A DNA stretch of 64,000 nt from Paenibacillus sp. MSJ-34 (GTDB lineage Bacteria; Bacillota; Bacilli; Paenibacillales; Paenibacillaceae), in the NCBI RefSeq assembly GCF_018918005.1, contig NZ_JAHLPR010000013.1:46220-110219 (forward strand). The letters run 5' to 3'. Positions 35,086 through 44,619 of this stretch are shown here, one piece after another. The first letter of the stretch is position 1. Every line of letters starts with the position of its first letter. The translations under genes and the position numbers were made by a program. The notes beneath the pieces were generated by a model. It ran no database searches. It was not told where the DNA came from and saw nothing but the letters and a program-made list of their open reading frames with translations.

Positions 35086-35628
35086 AATCGTGAGGTATGA
35101 TCCGGAACTGAATACATTATAACATTACAAACGAAAAAATGGCTTACGGAATCCATGTAAGAGAAATATCATAATCAACTCTCTTTACACACGATAATGC
35201 GAGAGTAACCACGACTACTTGCGTTTGCTCGGAGCCATCCCGATTACGTACGGAGAGGGGCTTGTCGAGCGGGTGCGGGCTTCGGTCAAATTGGTGCAGG
35301 ACAGGAACCGTATTTGCACTTTCATCACTTACGACCTTGTTACTGCTGCCCTTACCTCGGAAGGCCCCGCAAGAGGAACATAAACGATTATCGTATTCCC
35401 CATCCATCTTTTGATCCGAGTGTGTTCCTAACGAATCTAGAATGCTCATTTTTTGCTTCTAATATCTCTTTCTTTATTAGCGGGAATGCTTTTATGGAAA
35501 ATCGCCAAACTGGGATTCGGGGAACGGAGCGCAGGACATTGAGATTGGCGAAAATCTGTCCAAACCGGGCATAACCGGACAGGATTTTCTTCTAGAAGCC
35601 TGGTATGCTAAGCACAGGGGGGATTCTT
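35086..35628 (+). other. Gap with a quinone-oxidoreductase-like scrap
   Basis: No intact gene. Around 35195-35287 the plus strand reads NHDYLRLLGAIPITYGEGLVER, resembling the nucleotide-binding part of a medium-chain dehydrogenase/quinone oxidoreductase (HDFLRSLGA..Y). Flanking sequence is not recognisable. A C-x-x-C frame on the minus strand (35144-35449) was seen but not assigned. Confidence 0.4.
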
Positions 35629-36489
35629 GTGAAAGGGATCGAGTCTTTGCAGATGGCGATCGATTTTATCGAAAGCCGTTTAATGGAGCCTGTAACTGTT
35701 GAACAGATCGCAAAACAAGCGAAGATGTCGCCGTTTCATTTCCAGCGGACATTCGCTGTAATGACCGGTGTTACGGTGGGCGAATATATCCGGCGACGAC
35801 GGCTTACACTGGCTGCTTACGAATTGTTGAGAGCCAATATTAAAATCGTCGATCTAGCTGCCAAATACGGTTATGACTCGCCCGAAGCGTTCGCCAAAGC
35901 TTTTCGCAGGCAGCACGGACTGCCCCCGAGCGAAGCGAAAGCGCGTGGCACGCTGGTCGCTTACAACCGTCTTACGATCCAGGTGAATGTAGGAGGTACC
36001 GAGCCGCTCAATGTCCGTATGGTGGAGAGAGAAGCGTTTCAAGCGGTAGGCATCTGGCGAAAAATTTCGTTGGAGAACGGCGCAAGTGAGGAGCGGATTC
36101 CCGCGCTATGGGACGAAGTGAACGCCAGCGGTTTATGCGACAGGCTGTTCCAGTTGAACAATGGCAAACTCACAGGTGTCTTGGGTATCGGCATAACTGA
36201 TCCCGAACGGGATGCCGGACTTATGATGGACTATTGGGTGGCTGCGGAATATGTCGGGCCCCCGCCGGAAGATCTTAAGAGGATCGAAGTCCCTTCCTTC
36301 CGGTGGGCTGTATTTGGGGTGACCGGACCACTGCCGTACGCTTTCCGAAGAACGTGGAAACAAATATACGGAGAATGGTTTCCGTCCGTCGGCTACACCC
36401 AAGCCGGTCCTGTAGAGCTTGAGTTCTATCCGGATCATCATCCGGCAGCCCCTGATCATTACGCTGAGATTTGGATACCGGTCATGTAA
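35629..36489 (+). CDS. AraC-family regulator with GyrI-like effector domain
   Basis: 286 residues. Two helix-turn-helix motifs are in the N-terminal 110 residues (VTVEQIAKQAKMSPFHFQRTF and IVDLAAKYGYDSPEAFAKAF), followed by a GyrI-like/BmrR-type small-molecule-binding domain (VGGTEPLNVRMVEREAFQAVG .. HYAEIWIPV). Proteins of this build sense cationic drugs and switch on resistance genes. GTG 35629 is chosen for the AGGGGGGA site 6 bases upstream. The small gene behind it starts 33 bp later. Confidence 0.88.
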   Translation: MKGIESLQMAIDFIESRLMEPVTVEQIAKQAKMSPFHFQRTFAVMTGVTVGEYIRRRRLTLAAYELLRANIKIVDLAAKYGYDSPEAFAKAFRRQHGLPPSEAKARGTLVAYNRLTIQVNVGGTEPLNVRMVEREAFQAVGIWRKISLENGASEERIPALWDEVNASGLCDRLFQLNNGKLTGVLGIGITDPERDAGLMMDYWVAAEYVGPPPEDLKRIEVPSFRWAVFGVTGPLPYAFRRTWKQIYGEWFPSVGYTQAGPVELEFYPDHHPAAPDHYAEIWIPVM

Positions 36490-36522
36490 AAAGAAATCTG
36501 TAAAAGGAGGTTGTATCAGACT

Positions 36523-36828
36523 ATGACAACTTGGAAGACCGCTCTTCACTTCCCCTACATCGGCTCAGGTCCTTACTGCTATACGAATTCAATCGCGATG
36601 ATGTTGGGTGAGCGCTCGCCCCAGACGGCGGTCATCGAATTCGCCACAAGCAGCCCGTTTGGCATGCAACTGATCGGAGGAACCTTACCGTTCTTTAGCC
36701 ATAGGGGTGGCTATATTAGAAGCCTGTCTGCTCTGGGACAGAAGAAATCATTACAGAGGATTGCTAGTATCCCGATAAAGGAGAAACAAATGACGCGAGA
36801 GGGCGAATATATCCTATCTTACCGTTGA
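36523..36828 (+). pseudogene. Truncated protein, BtrH-N/peptidase-like opening
   Basis: 101 codons beginning MTTWKTALHFPYIGSGPYCYTNS after a strong AAAGGAGG. The opening, with YCYTNSIAMMLGERSP and PFGMQLIGG, looks like the N-terminus of a cysteine-peptidase-like (C39/BtrH) family protein whose Cys would be in PYCY. After FFSH the remaining 40 residues look unrelated and the frame ends early, so I take it as truncated. Low certainty on the family. Confidence 0.4.
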
Positions 36829-36918
36829 TTTTTCCTGTTCCTAAACTAAGAGTTCATTGAACTAATTGCTCATTTTCGCGAAAGAGATCGACAGAATAAT
36901 AAAGGGAGGGATTAATAA

Positions 36919-37728
36919 ATGAAAGATCAGGCACTTGAATGGGCAACCTTCGCGGACAAGGTTGTTCGCATAGCCGGAAAAAAAATTATCGAAATACGGA
37001 GAGAGTCTCGCATAGAGGTAGCATATAAAAACGCAGGAGAACCTGTAACCTCAGCAGACCTTGCCTCTGATCAGATAATTCGTGAAGCAATTGCTAGTTC
37101 TTACCCTAAACATGGTATTCTCTCTGAAGAAACCACCGATGGAGTATGGGCTAAAAATATCTTTGAAGGTCCCCTTTGAATTATTGACCCGTTGGATGGT
37201 ACGGTAAACTATTCACGTAATCTTCCCTATTTTGCTATCTCCCTGGCCATTGCCGTAGATGGCGTTGTATGGGCAGGGGCTGTGCATGCGCCAGACTTTG
37301 GAGTAACCTATGTAGGTATTCGAGGAGGAGGTTCTCGTTGTAATGGCGAACAAGTTCATGTTCATTGTTTTGAAACCTTATCGGAAGCAGTAATTGGCAC
37401 CGGATTCCCCCACGATAAAGAAAAAGTGTACCCAGCGATTGCAAGAGTGAATCTCTTAGCCACCCACTGTAGAGACATCCGCCGTTATGCTGCTCCTACA
37501 ATAGATATCTGTTATGTAGCATCCGGCCGCCTGGACGCGCATACAGAAAGTTTAGCTCCGTGGGATGTCGCAGCAGCAGGTCTCATTGCCCGTGAAGCTG
37601 GAGCAATTACCGGCCACGTCGGAGCTGTCCCTGCAGAAATCCCATCTGAATTATACGGAGAAGAAATTGTTTGTGCGAATCCTGGCATATTTGATGAGCT
37701 TCTCACTTTACTGCGTTCAAGAAATTGA
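36919..37728 (+). pseudogene. Inositol monophosphatase family protein with in-frame TGA
   Basis: A 269-codon reading frame with all IMPase motifs but one stop. The first part reads to SEETTDG (metal ligands GILSEE) and FEGPL; TGA at 37177-37179 occupies the place of the conserved Trp before IIDPLDGTVNYSRNLP; the rest continues intact, including APWDVAAAGLIAREAGA. A single TGG-to-TGA change explains it. GGGAGGG precedes ATG 36919. The family dephosphorylates inositol phosphate or related phosphates. Otherwise undamaged, so the loss is recent, or there is occasional read-through. Confidence 0.8.
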
Positions 37729-37950
37729 TTAGAACTAGCTGCTAGTGAGAAATCTTACTTACGTAAGTGGATGGGTTTTAAGTTATGACATATTGGCCAC
37801 CTCTAAAGAGCCCGGCCTTTATACTTTCCGTTATTGATTTTAAGGAGGACCTCATCATAAGGAATTGTAATAAAACAAAATTATAATGCTGAAGGTAGAT
37901 AACCTGTTCTATTGTTTTATTCTATTCGTATTTAGATCGGCACCCTACAA

Positions 37951-38223
37951 GTGCTTTCAGGAATAAAATTCTTAGATGAATTCACGTCATTTGGAAAGGG
38001 CAGGCGGAATACTGCCGAACGTAAGCCGCGCAAGCGCGGCGGCAACGCGAAGCATCGTGGTATCAGCAACGACCTAGTCTGTATACTGGTTGCCCGAGAC
38101 CGTCAGAAGATGACATTCTCGGGCGTTCTTGGACGTGGGCGCATCCGTATAAAGAAGCTGGATGAAGCCATTGGAACCCACCTGTCGAGTTCAAACGTGC
38201 TTTGCACGGATTCGGATATGTAG
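37951..38223 (+). pseudogene. IS1595-type (ISXO2-like) transposase, 5' part
   Basis: Reads KPRKRGGNAKHRGISNDLVC then ILVARDRQ..VLGRGRI..LDEAIGTHLSSSNVLCTDS before a stop. These are the central blocks of ISXO2-like DDE transposases, the last Asp being catalytic. The 3' half is missing. A different copy preserving the 3' half lies at 44170-44530; both contain the HLS.SNVLCTDS block, so they are two elements, not one split one. Confidence 0.75.
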
Positions 38224-38344
38224 AAATCATAAAAGAGCAATGATATAAACCTTCCAACATAATTATACAAAATTTCCAACGTATTTTGGGGAATTTTTGT
38301 AATTATCATTGTCTGCCATAACCATACAATAACTGGTTGCATCC

Positions 38345-39400
38345 CTAAGCCTTAAGGCCAAACAAAAAGCGGATCGGCTTTACTCGGCGAACAAGCTCAT
38401 AGGTGGCTACACTTGCGGCCAACGACAGAAACAGGATCAGCAAATAAGCAATGAAATCATTCGGGACTCCCTTAAGAATATAGTATCCGATCATCACCAG
38501 GTAGGTTTGATGCAAAATATAGACCGGAAAACCAGCGGGGGTAAAATAGACCATCATTTTCGATTTTTTATTCAAATGCTTTCTGCCAAACCCGAGAATG
38601 GCAAGCAAAGCTACCCAATAAATCAGTGAATGGAGCAGAGTACAAATAAAGCTAGTTTGCATTCCGACGGTATAAATCTCGACCAGGAGAACGAACGCTC
38701 CGCAAAACGCGGCCGCCAAATAATATTTTCGATAATGCGAGATGGTGTCGATGATCGCATCTCGGGTTGCAAGCAGAAAACCTAAGAAAAAATATCCCGC
38801 ATACAGAAAAATGTTTTTGCCGCTTATGTCCGGCAAAGAGGATAGCAAGGCAAGGCCTATAAATGGCCAGAGTACGCCGATCGGATGGTTCATCCACTTC
38901 GGCGAGTACTCCTTGTTCAGTAAGAGCCGCATGAGCGGCAGCAGGCCGAGGGAGATAAGGAATAGGAATAAGATAAACCACAGATGGGCCGGCGAAATGC
39001 CGCCAGCATATTCGGACCAATCAGATAGATCAGTGAAATAATGAATAAGGAAGGTTCCGTAACCTTCTTGTTCGTTCAGATGGAACCTTCTCGCATAATA
39101 CCCTTGAGGGGGCACGATGACCAAAACACCGATAATGAACGGAACAAGTAACCGAAGAAAGCGCTCTTTCACAAAGACGGACGCCGTTCTTCTCCGAAGC
39201 GCATAAAGGCTCGACATACCGGCCAGTAGAAACAGCAGCGGCATGAACCAGAAAGAGGAATGAACGAGAAGGCTGGCCATAATATACGGTTCATGTTTTA
39301 TATAAAACGGATTGATATCATCAAAAATTCTGGCTGTATGGTAGGGAAACAAATACAAAATGCCGATATTCCTCAACCAATCGATATAATCTTTGCGCAC
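38345..39400 (-). CDS. Acyltransferase family 3 (OafA/MdoC-like) membrane protein
   Basis: About 351 residues with ten hydrophobic segments. The opening VRKDYIDWLRNIGILYLFPYHTARIF carries the acyltransferase-3 pattern (R/D..R.xA....V..H), and GISPAHLWFILFLFLISLGLLP is the second typical block. Such proteins O-acylate extracellular glycans or act as membrane sugar acetyltransferases. GTG 39400 is a plausible start, just after the end of the neighbouring gene; an ATG at 39490 would overlap that gene. It is the last of three minus-strand genes with the TetR regulator. Confidence 0.8.
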   Translation of the reverse strand: MRKDYIDWLRNIGILYLFPYHTARIFDDINPFYIKHEPYIMASLLVHSSFWFMPLLFLLAGMSSLYALRRRTASVFVKERFLRLLVPFIIGVLVIVPPQGYYARRFHLNEQEGYGTFLIHYFTDLSDWSEYAGGISPAHLWFILFLFLISLGLLPLMRLLLNKEYSPKWMNHPIGVLWPFIGLALLSSLPDISGKNIFLYAGYFFLGFLLATRDAIIDTISHYRKYYLAAAFCGAFVLLVEIYTVGMQTSFICTLLHSLIYWVALLAILGFGRKHLNKKSKMMVYFTPAGFPVYILHQTYLVMIGYYILKGVPNDFIAYLLILFLSLAASVATYELVRRVKPIRFLFGLKA

Positions 39401-39413
39401 GTAACAGAACGCC

Positions 39414-39848
39414 TCACTTTCTGGAGACAGACATCCGGCCCGATTCGGACTGCATGTCAATTGTATTCGGTGATGCCGTATTGCTATCAATTCTGCTTAT
39501 TAGCTTTCCGCTTGATTTGAGATTGAGCTTAATATCATTGTGGAACTCATAGTCGATCGCTCCGGATGTACTGGAAGAATTGGCGTTGATCTGTTCCAGC
39601 TTGTCGCTAAAGACGAGACGGCTGCTTCCGCTTTCCGCTATGGTTTCAACCTCAGCCTTATCTCCCAAACCTTCTGTGGATTCAATATATATATCCGCAT
39701 TTTCGACGTTGATACGAAGAGTGTCTATCCCGGATACCATAGAACGACTCGCGCTCAATAACAAAGTCAGGTACCTCCAGCCTACAAATAAAGCAGTAGC
39801 TATTGCAACAAGCCCGATTGCCGCGATGATTTTCCTGTAAGTTTTCAT
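39414..39848 (-). CDS. Membrane-anchored DUF4097-like hypothetical protein
   Basis: 144 residues: one N-terminal membrane segment (IIAAIGLVAIATALFVGW) and an outer beta-rich part with DTLRINVENADIYIESTEG, the repeated-strand style of DUF4097/putative adhesin domains. It is shorter than that family normally is and may be truncated at its C-terminus (ends SGRMSVSRK). The ATG immediately follows the TetR stop (TGAATG), so the two are coupled. Confidence 0.6.
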   Translation of the reverse strand: MKTYRKIIAAIGLVAIATALFVGWRYLTLLLSASRSMVSGIDTLRINVENADIYIESTEGLGDKAEVETIAESGSSRLVFSDKLEQINANSSSTSGAIDYEFHNDIKLNLKSSGKLISRIDSNTASPNTIDMQSESGRMSVSRK

Positions 39849-40484
39849 TCACCGTTCCCCGTATTCCGATTCCATATTTTTGATTATTGAATGAAGTCCA
39901 TTGGAGTACATGCCGAGCAATTGATCCATCAGTTTGTTGAACGAATCTCCTTCCTCACTGTCCCGAAGAATCAGACACATCCCTTCTATTAGCGAGGAGG
40001 AAAACATCTTTGCCACAGCCGCTTCATATTCGGTCAACGTTTCGCTTCTCCTGGCTTTTAAAATCATGCTTTCTACAACGGAGAACGCAAGCTCGATCAG
40101 ATCGGTCTTCACATGACTGTATTTGGTCCCTTCACTGCGGATAAAAATAATGGACATTTCCGCGGTGAACGTCTTGAACAACTCGATCAGCGTCGCTTCG
40201 ATATTGCTGAAATGCTTCATTACGTCATGGGTATCCTTCACATAGCTGAGGTTTAATTTGTGCCTCATTTCGGCCATGTTTGCTTCGTACCGTTCATAGA
40301 CAGGCTGCACAAGCTCATCGAACAATTCATCTTTGTTTTTGTAATAACGATAAATATTTCCAATCGCGACCCCGGCCGTCACGGCAATCTTTTGCATCGA
40401 AGTCTTCGTATAACCCTCCTTTTTGAACTCCTTCAAAGCTGCCAAACGTATTTTGTTGCGAATTTCATCTTTCAACACTTGCAT
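39849..40484 (-). CDS. TetR/AcrR-family regulator
   Basis: About 211 residues. The N-terminal helix-turn-helix is standard (RLAALKEFKKEGYTKTSMQKIA .. AGVAIGNIYRYYKNKDELF); the C-terminal ligand-binding domain is helical and unassigned. ATG 40484 is preferred for the GAGGAT site upstream. It probably controls the two membrane genes downstream on the same strand and possibly itself. Confidence 0.88.
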   Translation of the reverse strand: MQVLKDEIRNKIRLAALKEFKKEGYTKTSMQKIAVTAGVAIGNIYRYYKNKDELFDELVQPVYERYEANMAEMRHKLNLSYVKDTHDVMKHFSNIEATLIELFKTFTAEMSIIFIRSEGTKYSHVKTDLIELAFSVVESMILKARRSETLTEYEAAVAKMFSSSLIEGMCLILRDSEEGDSFNKLMDQLLGMYSNGLHSIIKNMESEYGER

Positions 40485-40996
40485 GATCATCATCCTCGAC
40501 TGTTTCTAAAAGTGAATATTAAATTCGCTTTTGGAGTATTAATAGCATCCGAGATAACGTCTTGCAACCCGTCTAAAGTCTAGGATGCTAAATTCAAAAA
40601 ATTGGAGCCTTTGCTCTGGCAAAGAATTAGGGTGAACGGAACAGAAGGATATGTAGAAATGATATTAGAGTAAAAGTTTCTCAAACCGAATGGGCATTTT
40701 TCCGATACGTTGCGCCAGGAGGTAAGGTTACTAAAGTGCTTTCTTAATGCTGATCCGCATATCAAATGCGAGCAGGCTCTGTACAAGAAGCCCAAGCTCA
40801 ACTGAACTGCTTCGTGCAAAGTTAGGATGAAGTTGATCGTCCGTTTACCTTCTGTTTACCTGCATTTCATAAAATTAAGGAGAACAATCGTGATGGAGGG
40901 GACGCATGATTCCGCGTTAGATGTTGCTCGTGCCGGGGGCAGGGGCGGAACGATCCTCTTCAGTAACTGATTGAAAATGAAGGAGGTAGTTTGGAA
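40485..40996. other. Gap without a recognisable gene
   Basis: About 510 bp. The plus strand at 40680-40740 reads EWAFFRYVAPGGKVTKVLS before a stop and nearby frames are broken, which suggests decayed coding DNA, but no family is recognised. The last 20 bases hold AAGGAGG for the next gene. Confidence 0.4.
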
Positions 40997-41611
40997 ATGA
41001 GCAAGATCAACAAATCTGTTTGGCCCGGTTATGTAGGGTGTCTTTTGGCTGTTATGTATGCGGTTATAGTCCGATTTTATCAAGCTGCGGGCGGAACCAT
41101 CGGTTTACCGGGCAAACTTGCCAACCCCGAAGGTTTTCAAATGGCAAGCTATATCGCCGGCGTGGCGGTCATGCTTGCCGGCTTCTTCTTGTTAGGACTC
41201 GTTAAGCCATGGGGGAAGACCGTACCGCACTGGGTTCCCTTGATCGGCGGAAGAAGCATCCATCCTCTTCTCTTTTTGGTCCCCACGCTCATAGGCAGCG
41301 CCTTCGTGACTGCCCATGGAGTCAGCGGGGTCATCACCAAAATTCTCCATATGGCAGGTGCCATTACAATCCATTTCCCTGGTTGGAGTGTGATTGATAT
41401 CCATGGATTAATTGTTTGGGATCTTCTGTTTTACGAGCCGTGGTTTATTGTCATGGGGATTTTGGCAAGTCTGGCGGCGTGGAATTATGCCTATGATTTT
41501 CAAATGTTGCGTCCATTCCTGCAGCGATGTGGTATCCTTTATATATGCTTCGTTATCCTTATCACGGCGCTATTTGTTATCGCCATTATATTCGATATCC
41601 TTAAATTTTAA
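40997..41611 (+). CDS. DUF3995-like small membrane protein
   Basis: 204 residues with five or six hydrophobic segments (YVGCLLAVMYAVIVRFY, GVAVMLAGFFLLGLV, LLFLVPTLIGSAFVTAHG). The GLVKPWGK and PWFIVMGILASLAAW blocks resemble DUF3995 proteins. AAGGAGG (40980-40986) fits ATG 40997. It sits 22 bp ahead of a response regulator gene and is likely in one operon with the two-component pair, perhaps as a membrane sensor partner or target. Confidence 0.7.
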   Translation: MSKINKSVWPGYVGCLLAVMYAVIVRFYQAAGGTIGLPGKLANPEGFQMASYIAGVAVMLAGFFLLGLVKPWGKTVPHWVPLIGGRSIHPLLFLVPTLIGSAFVTAHGVSGVITKILHMAGAITIHFPGWSVIDIHGLIVWDLLFYEPWFIVMGILASLAAWNYAYDFQMLRPFLQRCGILYICFVILITALFVIAIIFDILKF

Positions 41612-41633
41612 TCAGAGACGGGAGGGGGGCGGC

Positions 41634-42344
41634 ATGCGGAATGAATCGTTGTTGTTGGTCGACGACGAGGTAGGTATTCTGATTATGCTTGAGAATCTTT
41701 TTCGTAAAGAGGGATATACCCGAATTACAAAAGCCGGCTCCGCCGCCGAGGCGATCATGGCTGTACGGACAACACGCTTCGACATGATCATTCTGGATGT
41801 CATGCTTCCGGATATGGATGGATTTACTTTGTGCACGGAGCTGCGCAAAACCGTTACAACCCCAATTCTTTTTCTAACCGCCCGTTCTAGCGATATGGAT
41901 AAGTTGCAGGGGCTGTTCCTGGGTGGAGACGATTATGTAACGAAACCGTTCAATCCGCTCGAAGTTGTCGCACGGATTCAAGCTCATTTGAGACGGAGCG
42001 CCTTGTATACCTCCGAGGTCGTATGCTCGGAGGAATTGTATCGATACGATACGTTTACCGTTAACCGTTCTACGGGACAGCTTATCGTAGGCAATGTGGA
42101 TACGCCTTGTCCGGCCAAGGAACTTGAGCTTTTGCTTTATTTTTGCAAACATCCGAACCGTGTATTCACCGCTCAGCAACTATATGAACAAGTGTGGGGC
42201 AACATGGTGCAAGGGGATGAGAAAACGGTCGTGATCCACATTTCCAGACTCCGAAAGAAGTTGGAGGTGGATCTTTCCCGTCCTCAACTGATCGTTACAC
42301 TTCGAGGAATCGGATATAAGTTCGTTCCACCCTCAGGAGGTTAG
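41634..42344 (+). CDS. Two-component response regulator, OmpR type
   Basis: 236 residues. Receiver domain with acidic pocket LLLVDDE (Asp10, Asp11), phospho-acceptor Asp55 in IILDVMLPD, and KPFNP; C-terminal winged helix (KELELLLYFCKHPNRVFTAQQLYEQVWG .. VVIHISRLRKKLE .. LRGIGYKF). ATG 41634 follows GGGAGGGG. It is activated by the histidine kinase encoded 3 bp downstream. Confidence 0.95.
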   Translation: MRNESLLLVDDEVGILIMLENLFRKEGYTRITKAGSAAEAIMAVRTTRFDMIILDVMLPDMDGFTLCTELRKTVTTPILFLTARSSDMDKLQGLFLGGDDYVTKPFNPLEVVARIQAHLRRSALYTSEVVCSEELYRYDTFTVNRSTGQLIVGNVDTPCPAKELELLLYFCKHPNRVFTAQQLYEQVWGNMVQGDEKTVVIHISRLRKKLEVDLSRPQLIVTLRGIGYKFVPPSGG

Positions 42345-42347
42345 TCC

Positions 42348-43418
42348 GTGAATTTTATGATTCGCATAGCGCTGCAACTCTTGACAGTTTTCTTTGTCCT
42401 GTTAGTTTGCATTCAAACCATCGTGATCGTATTGGCCTGGTTGTTTTGGCCGCAATTTTTGTTAACCGGAAATAGTTCGGGTCATTACGGAATTATTGTG
42501 GTGACCTTGTGCGCCCTGCTTTTTCTTCTGACCTTGCTTCTAATCGGGTGGTATCTGGGGAAGCCGGTTTATTTCATGATGGTTTGGATCAGACACCTGG
42601 CAAACGGACAATATGATGCTCCCCAGCGCTGGAACGAGATCCACTCTCGCAAAAAAGGAACACTAAAGTTACCGTATGCAGTCTACAAGGAATTGTTCGA
42701 GCATTTAGGGATGCTTGCAAACACGCTTCGAACAAACGAGAGGGCGCTCCAAGAGTCGGAACAAATAAAACAAGAATGGACTCGAGGGATATCGCATGAT
42801 TTAAAAACGCCGTTAACCTACATATCCGGGTATTCCGCCATGTTGATCAATTCGGAATATCAGTGGAGTGCGGCGGAACAGAGAGAATTCCTGTCTATCA
42901 TTCAGCAAAAAGCGGCTCATCTGCAAGAACTGGTGCAGGATCTTAATGAAACGATGTATGGGCAGATCCCTCTAAAAGCCGAGGAGGCAGATATCGTCGA
43001 ACTTGTGCGGAGAACGATGGCGGATGTCAGCAGCGCACCTTGGGCGACAAATTATTTCTTTGTGATGGATCCGGAACCATGTCGGATTAAGGTAACCTGC
43101 GACCCGAAGCTGATGACACGCGCTATCCGTAATTTGCTCGTTAATGCCGTCGTCCATAATCCCGAAGAGACCGAGATTGCGGTTCGTATTTCGCAGTCCC
43201 ATGATCGGACGGCGGAGATCCGGATTGAAGATAACGGGGTCGGATTCAGCGAGACACTTGTTCAAGGCGATGCAGATAGAACATCTGCGGAACATTCAGG
43301 CTTGGGACTCATCATTGCCAAGAAATTCATTGAAGCAAACGGCGGAAATTTTACTGTCAGCAGCAGACCGAACGAAGGGACGACACTTTCGATCAGGCTG
43401 CAAGTGGCGCAACGTTAG
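42348..43418 (+). CDS. Sensor histidine kinase
   Basis: 356 residues with two membrane helices (about 8-33 and 48-70), a HAMP-like linker, the phospho-acceptor His150 in RGISHDLKTPLTYISG, and a HATPase_c domain (IRNLLVNAVVHNPEE, IEDNGVGFS, GLGLIIAKKFIEANGG). The outer loop is only about 12 residues, so it is an intramembrane-sensing type, which in Firmicutes often responds to cell-envelope-active compounds. GTG start, 3 bp after the regulator stop. Confidence 0.92.
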   Translation: MNFMIRIALQLLTVFFVLLVCIQTIVIVLAWLFWPQFLLTGNSSGHYGIIVVTLCALLFLLTLLLIGWYLGKPVYFMMVWIRHLANGQYDAPQRWNEIHSRKKGTLKLPYAVYKELFEHLGMLANTLRTNERALQESEQIKQEWTRGISHDLKTPLTYISGYSAMLINSEYQWSAAEQREFLSIIQQKAAHLQELVQDLNETMYGQIPLKAEEADIVELVRRTMADVSSAPWATNYFFVMDPEPCRIKVTCDPKLMTRAIRNLLVNAVVHNPEETEIAVRISQSHDRTAEIRIEDNGVGFSETLVQGDADRTSAEHSGLGLIIAKKFIEANGGNFTVSSRPNEGTTLSIRLQVAQR

Positions 43419-43743
43419 AGTGAAATTGAGGCTAAACAAACTGGCAGTATACTGCAATTAATCATGAAAAATCGTAGGCTCTGTGCTATCATAAAAGCCA
43501 TAATAAATTGCGATGAAGAGAAAAAATACGAAGGCTCTTATGTCCAGAGAGCAAAGGAAACGCTGAAACCTTTGCCATAATCCCTTTGTATGATGTCGTC
43601 TCGGAGCTTTTGATCGAAAGTCGAATCGAGATTTGGTTCGATGAGTAGGCTCAAACGGAATGGCACACGTTATCGTGCTGTAGGTAAGGGAAAACCTTAC
43701 CTCATGAGGCTGGAATCGTAAGGTTCTTGGCAAATCAGGGCCG
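43419..43743. other. Gap with decayed coding DNA
   Basis: No intact gene. The plus strand shows ESRFGSMSRLKRNG (about 43621-43665), which could be a scrap of an IS630-type transposase, followed by an inverted repeat AAGGG-AAAACCTTACC. Assignment is weak. Confidence 0.3.
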
Positions 43744-44055
43744 ATGACACATATTCGAAGGGCGATTATAGAATCGTTGCCAGGATTAATTGAGAGCATC
43801 AAGGGCGACGAACGAAACGTAATTTTAACCCTTGCACGAATGTGGCTGACAGTAGCTGTTGGTGAAATCTCATCAAAAGATATAGCTGCAGAATGGGCTA
43901 TACCTCAGTTGCCAAAAGAGCATGCGACTTTACTCAACCTAGCAAGAAAAGCCTATCGCGGAGAGTATGTTGATAAGTGGGAAGGACTGGACAGCGAAGT
44001 AAAAGCACTCGTTAATCATATGAAAAAATGTATAGAGTCTTACTATAGCATCTGA
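43744..44055 (+). pseudogene. Aminoglycoside nucleotidyltransferase (AadA/ANT(9)-like), C-terminal part
   Basis: 103 codons covering the C-terminal helical domain: RRAIIESLPGLIESIKGDER, NVILTLARMWLTVAVGE, SSKDIAAEWAIPQLPKEHAT and LLNLARKAYRGEY. These blocks are diagnostic for AadA/Spc-type aminoglycoside adenylyltransferases. The N-terminal catalytic domain with the GS..D.D motif is missing, so it cannot inactivate spectinomycin or streptomycin. Confidence 0.85.
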
Positions 44056-44169
44056 ACATGCTTTGAACTTAAAAACATGTAAAAATAAGAAGAGATTGTG
44101 ATTAAACAAATGGGTGCGATAATTAGAAAATTGAGCAATAACTAACGGATGGTGGGTTTTGCTTTGTTT

Positions 44170-44530
44170 TAGATGAGGCGATTGGTGGTCATCTATCGGA
44201 CTCAAACGTGCTTTGTACGGATTCCTGGCGGGCATTCAGCTCCTATACGAAAGCAAAGGCTTGGCTCATTACCGATTTAAGTCCGACGGAAAACAACGTG
44301 TCAAAGGCGTGTACCACATCCAAAACGTAAACAGCTATCATAGCCGCTTGAAGAAATGGATGGACCGCTTCAATGGTGTTGCAACCAAATATTTGCAACA
44401 TTATTTGGCTTGGTTCCGTTATATAGACAGCAAGGAATATGAGAATACCTCATCGAATAAGAAAAATATGTTGGTCAAATCGTGCCTGTTTACTGTCACC
44501 GACACGAACACAAGCTTCGGTTTTCTGCTT
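44170..44530 (+). pseudogene. IS1595-type transposase, 3' part
   Basis: Reads HLSDSNVLCTDSWRAFSSYT, KAKGLAHYRFKSDGKQRVKG, VYHIQNVNSYHSRLKKWMDR and HYLAWFRYIDSKE: the C-terminal half of an ISXO2-like transposase with its D..H..N region. The 5' half is missing. One frameshift occurs near 44225. Confidence 0.75.
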
Positions 44531-44619
44531 ATTCTTGTTAAGCTAACTGGCAGGATACTTCAAGTGATACATTGAAATATTAGAGCGTTTTGAGAAAATG
44601 TATGTTAGGAGGTGATGAA

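Noticed and set aside
37951..44530. One IS1595 element split by a 6-kb insertion
   Set aside because: The two parts overlap in the SNVLCTDS block with different bases, so they are different copies.
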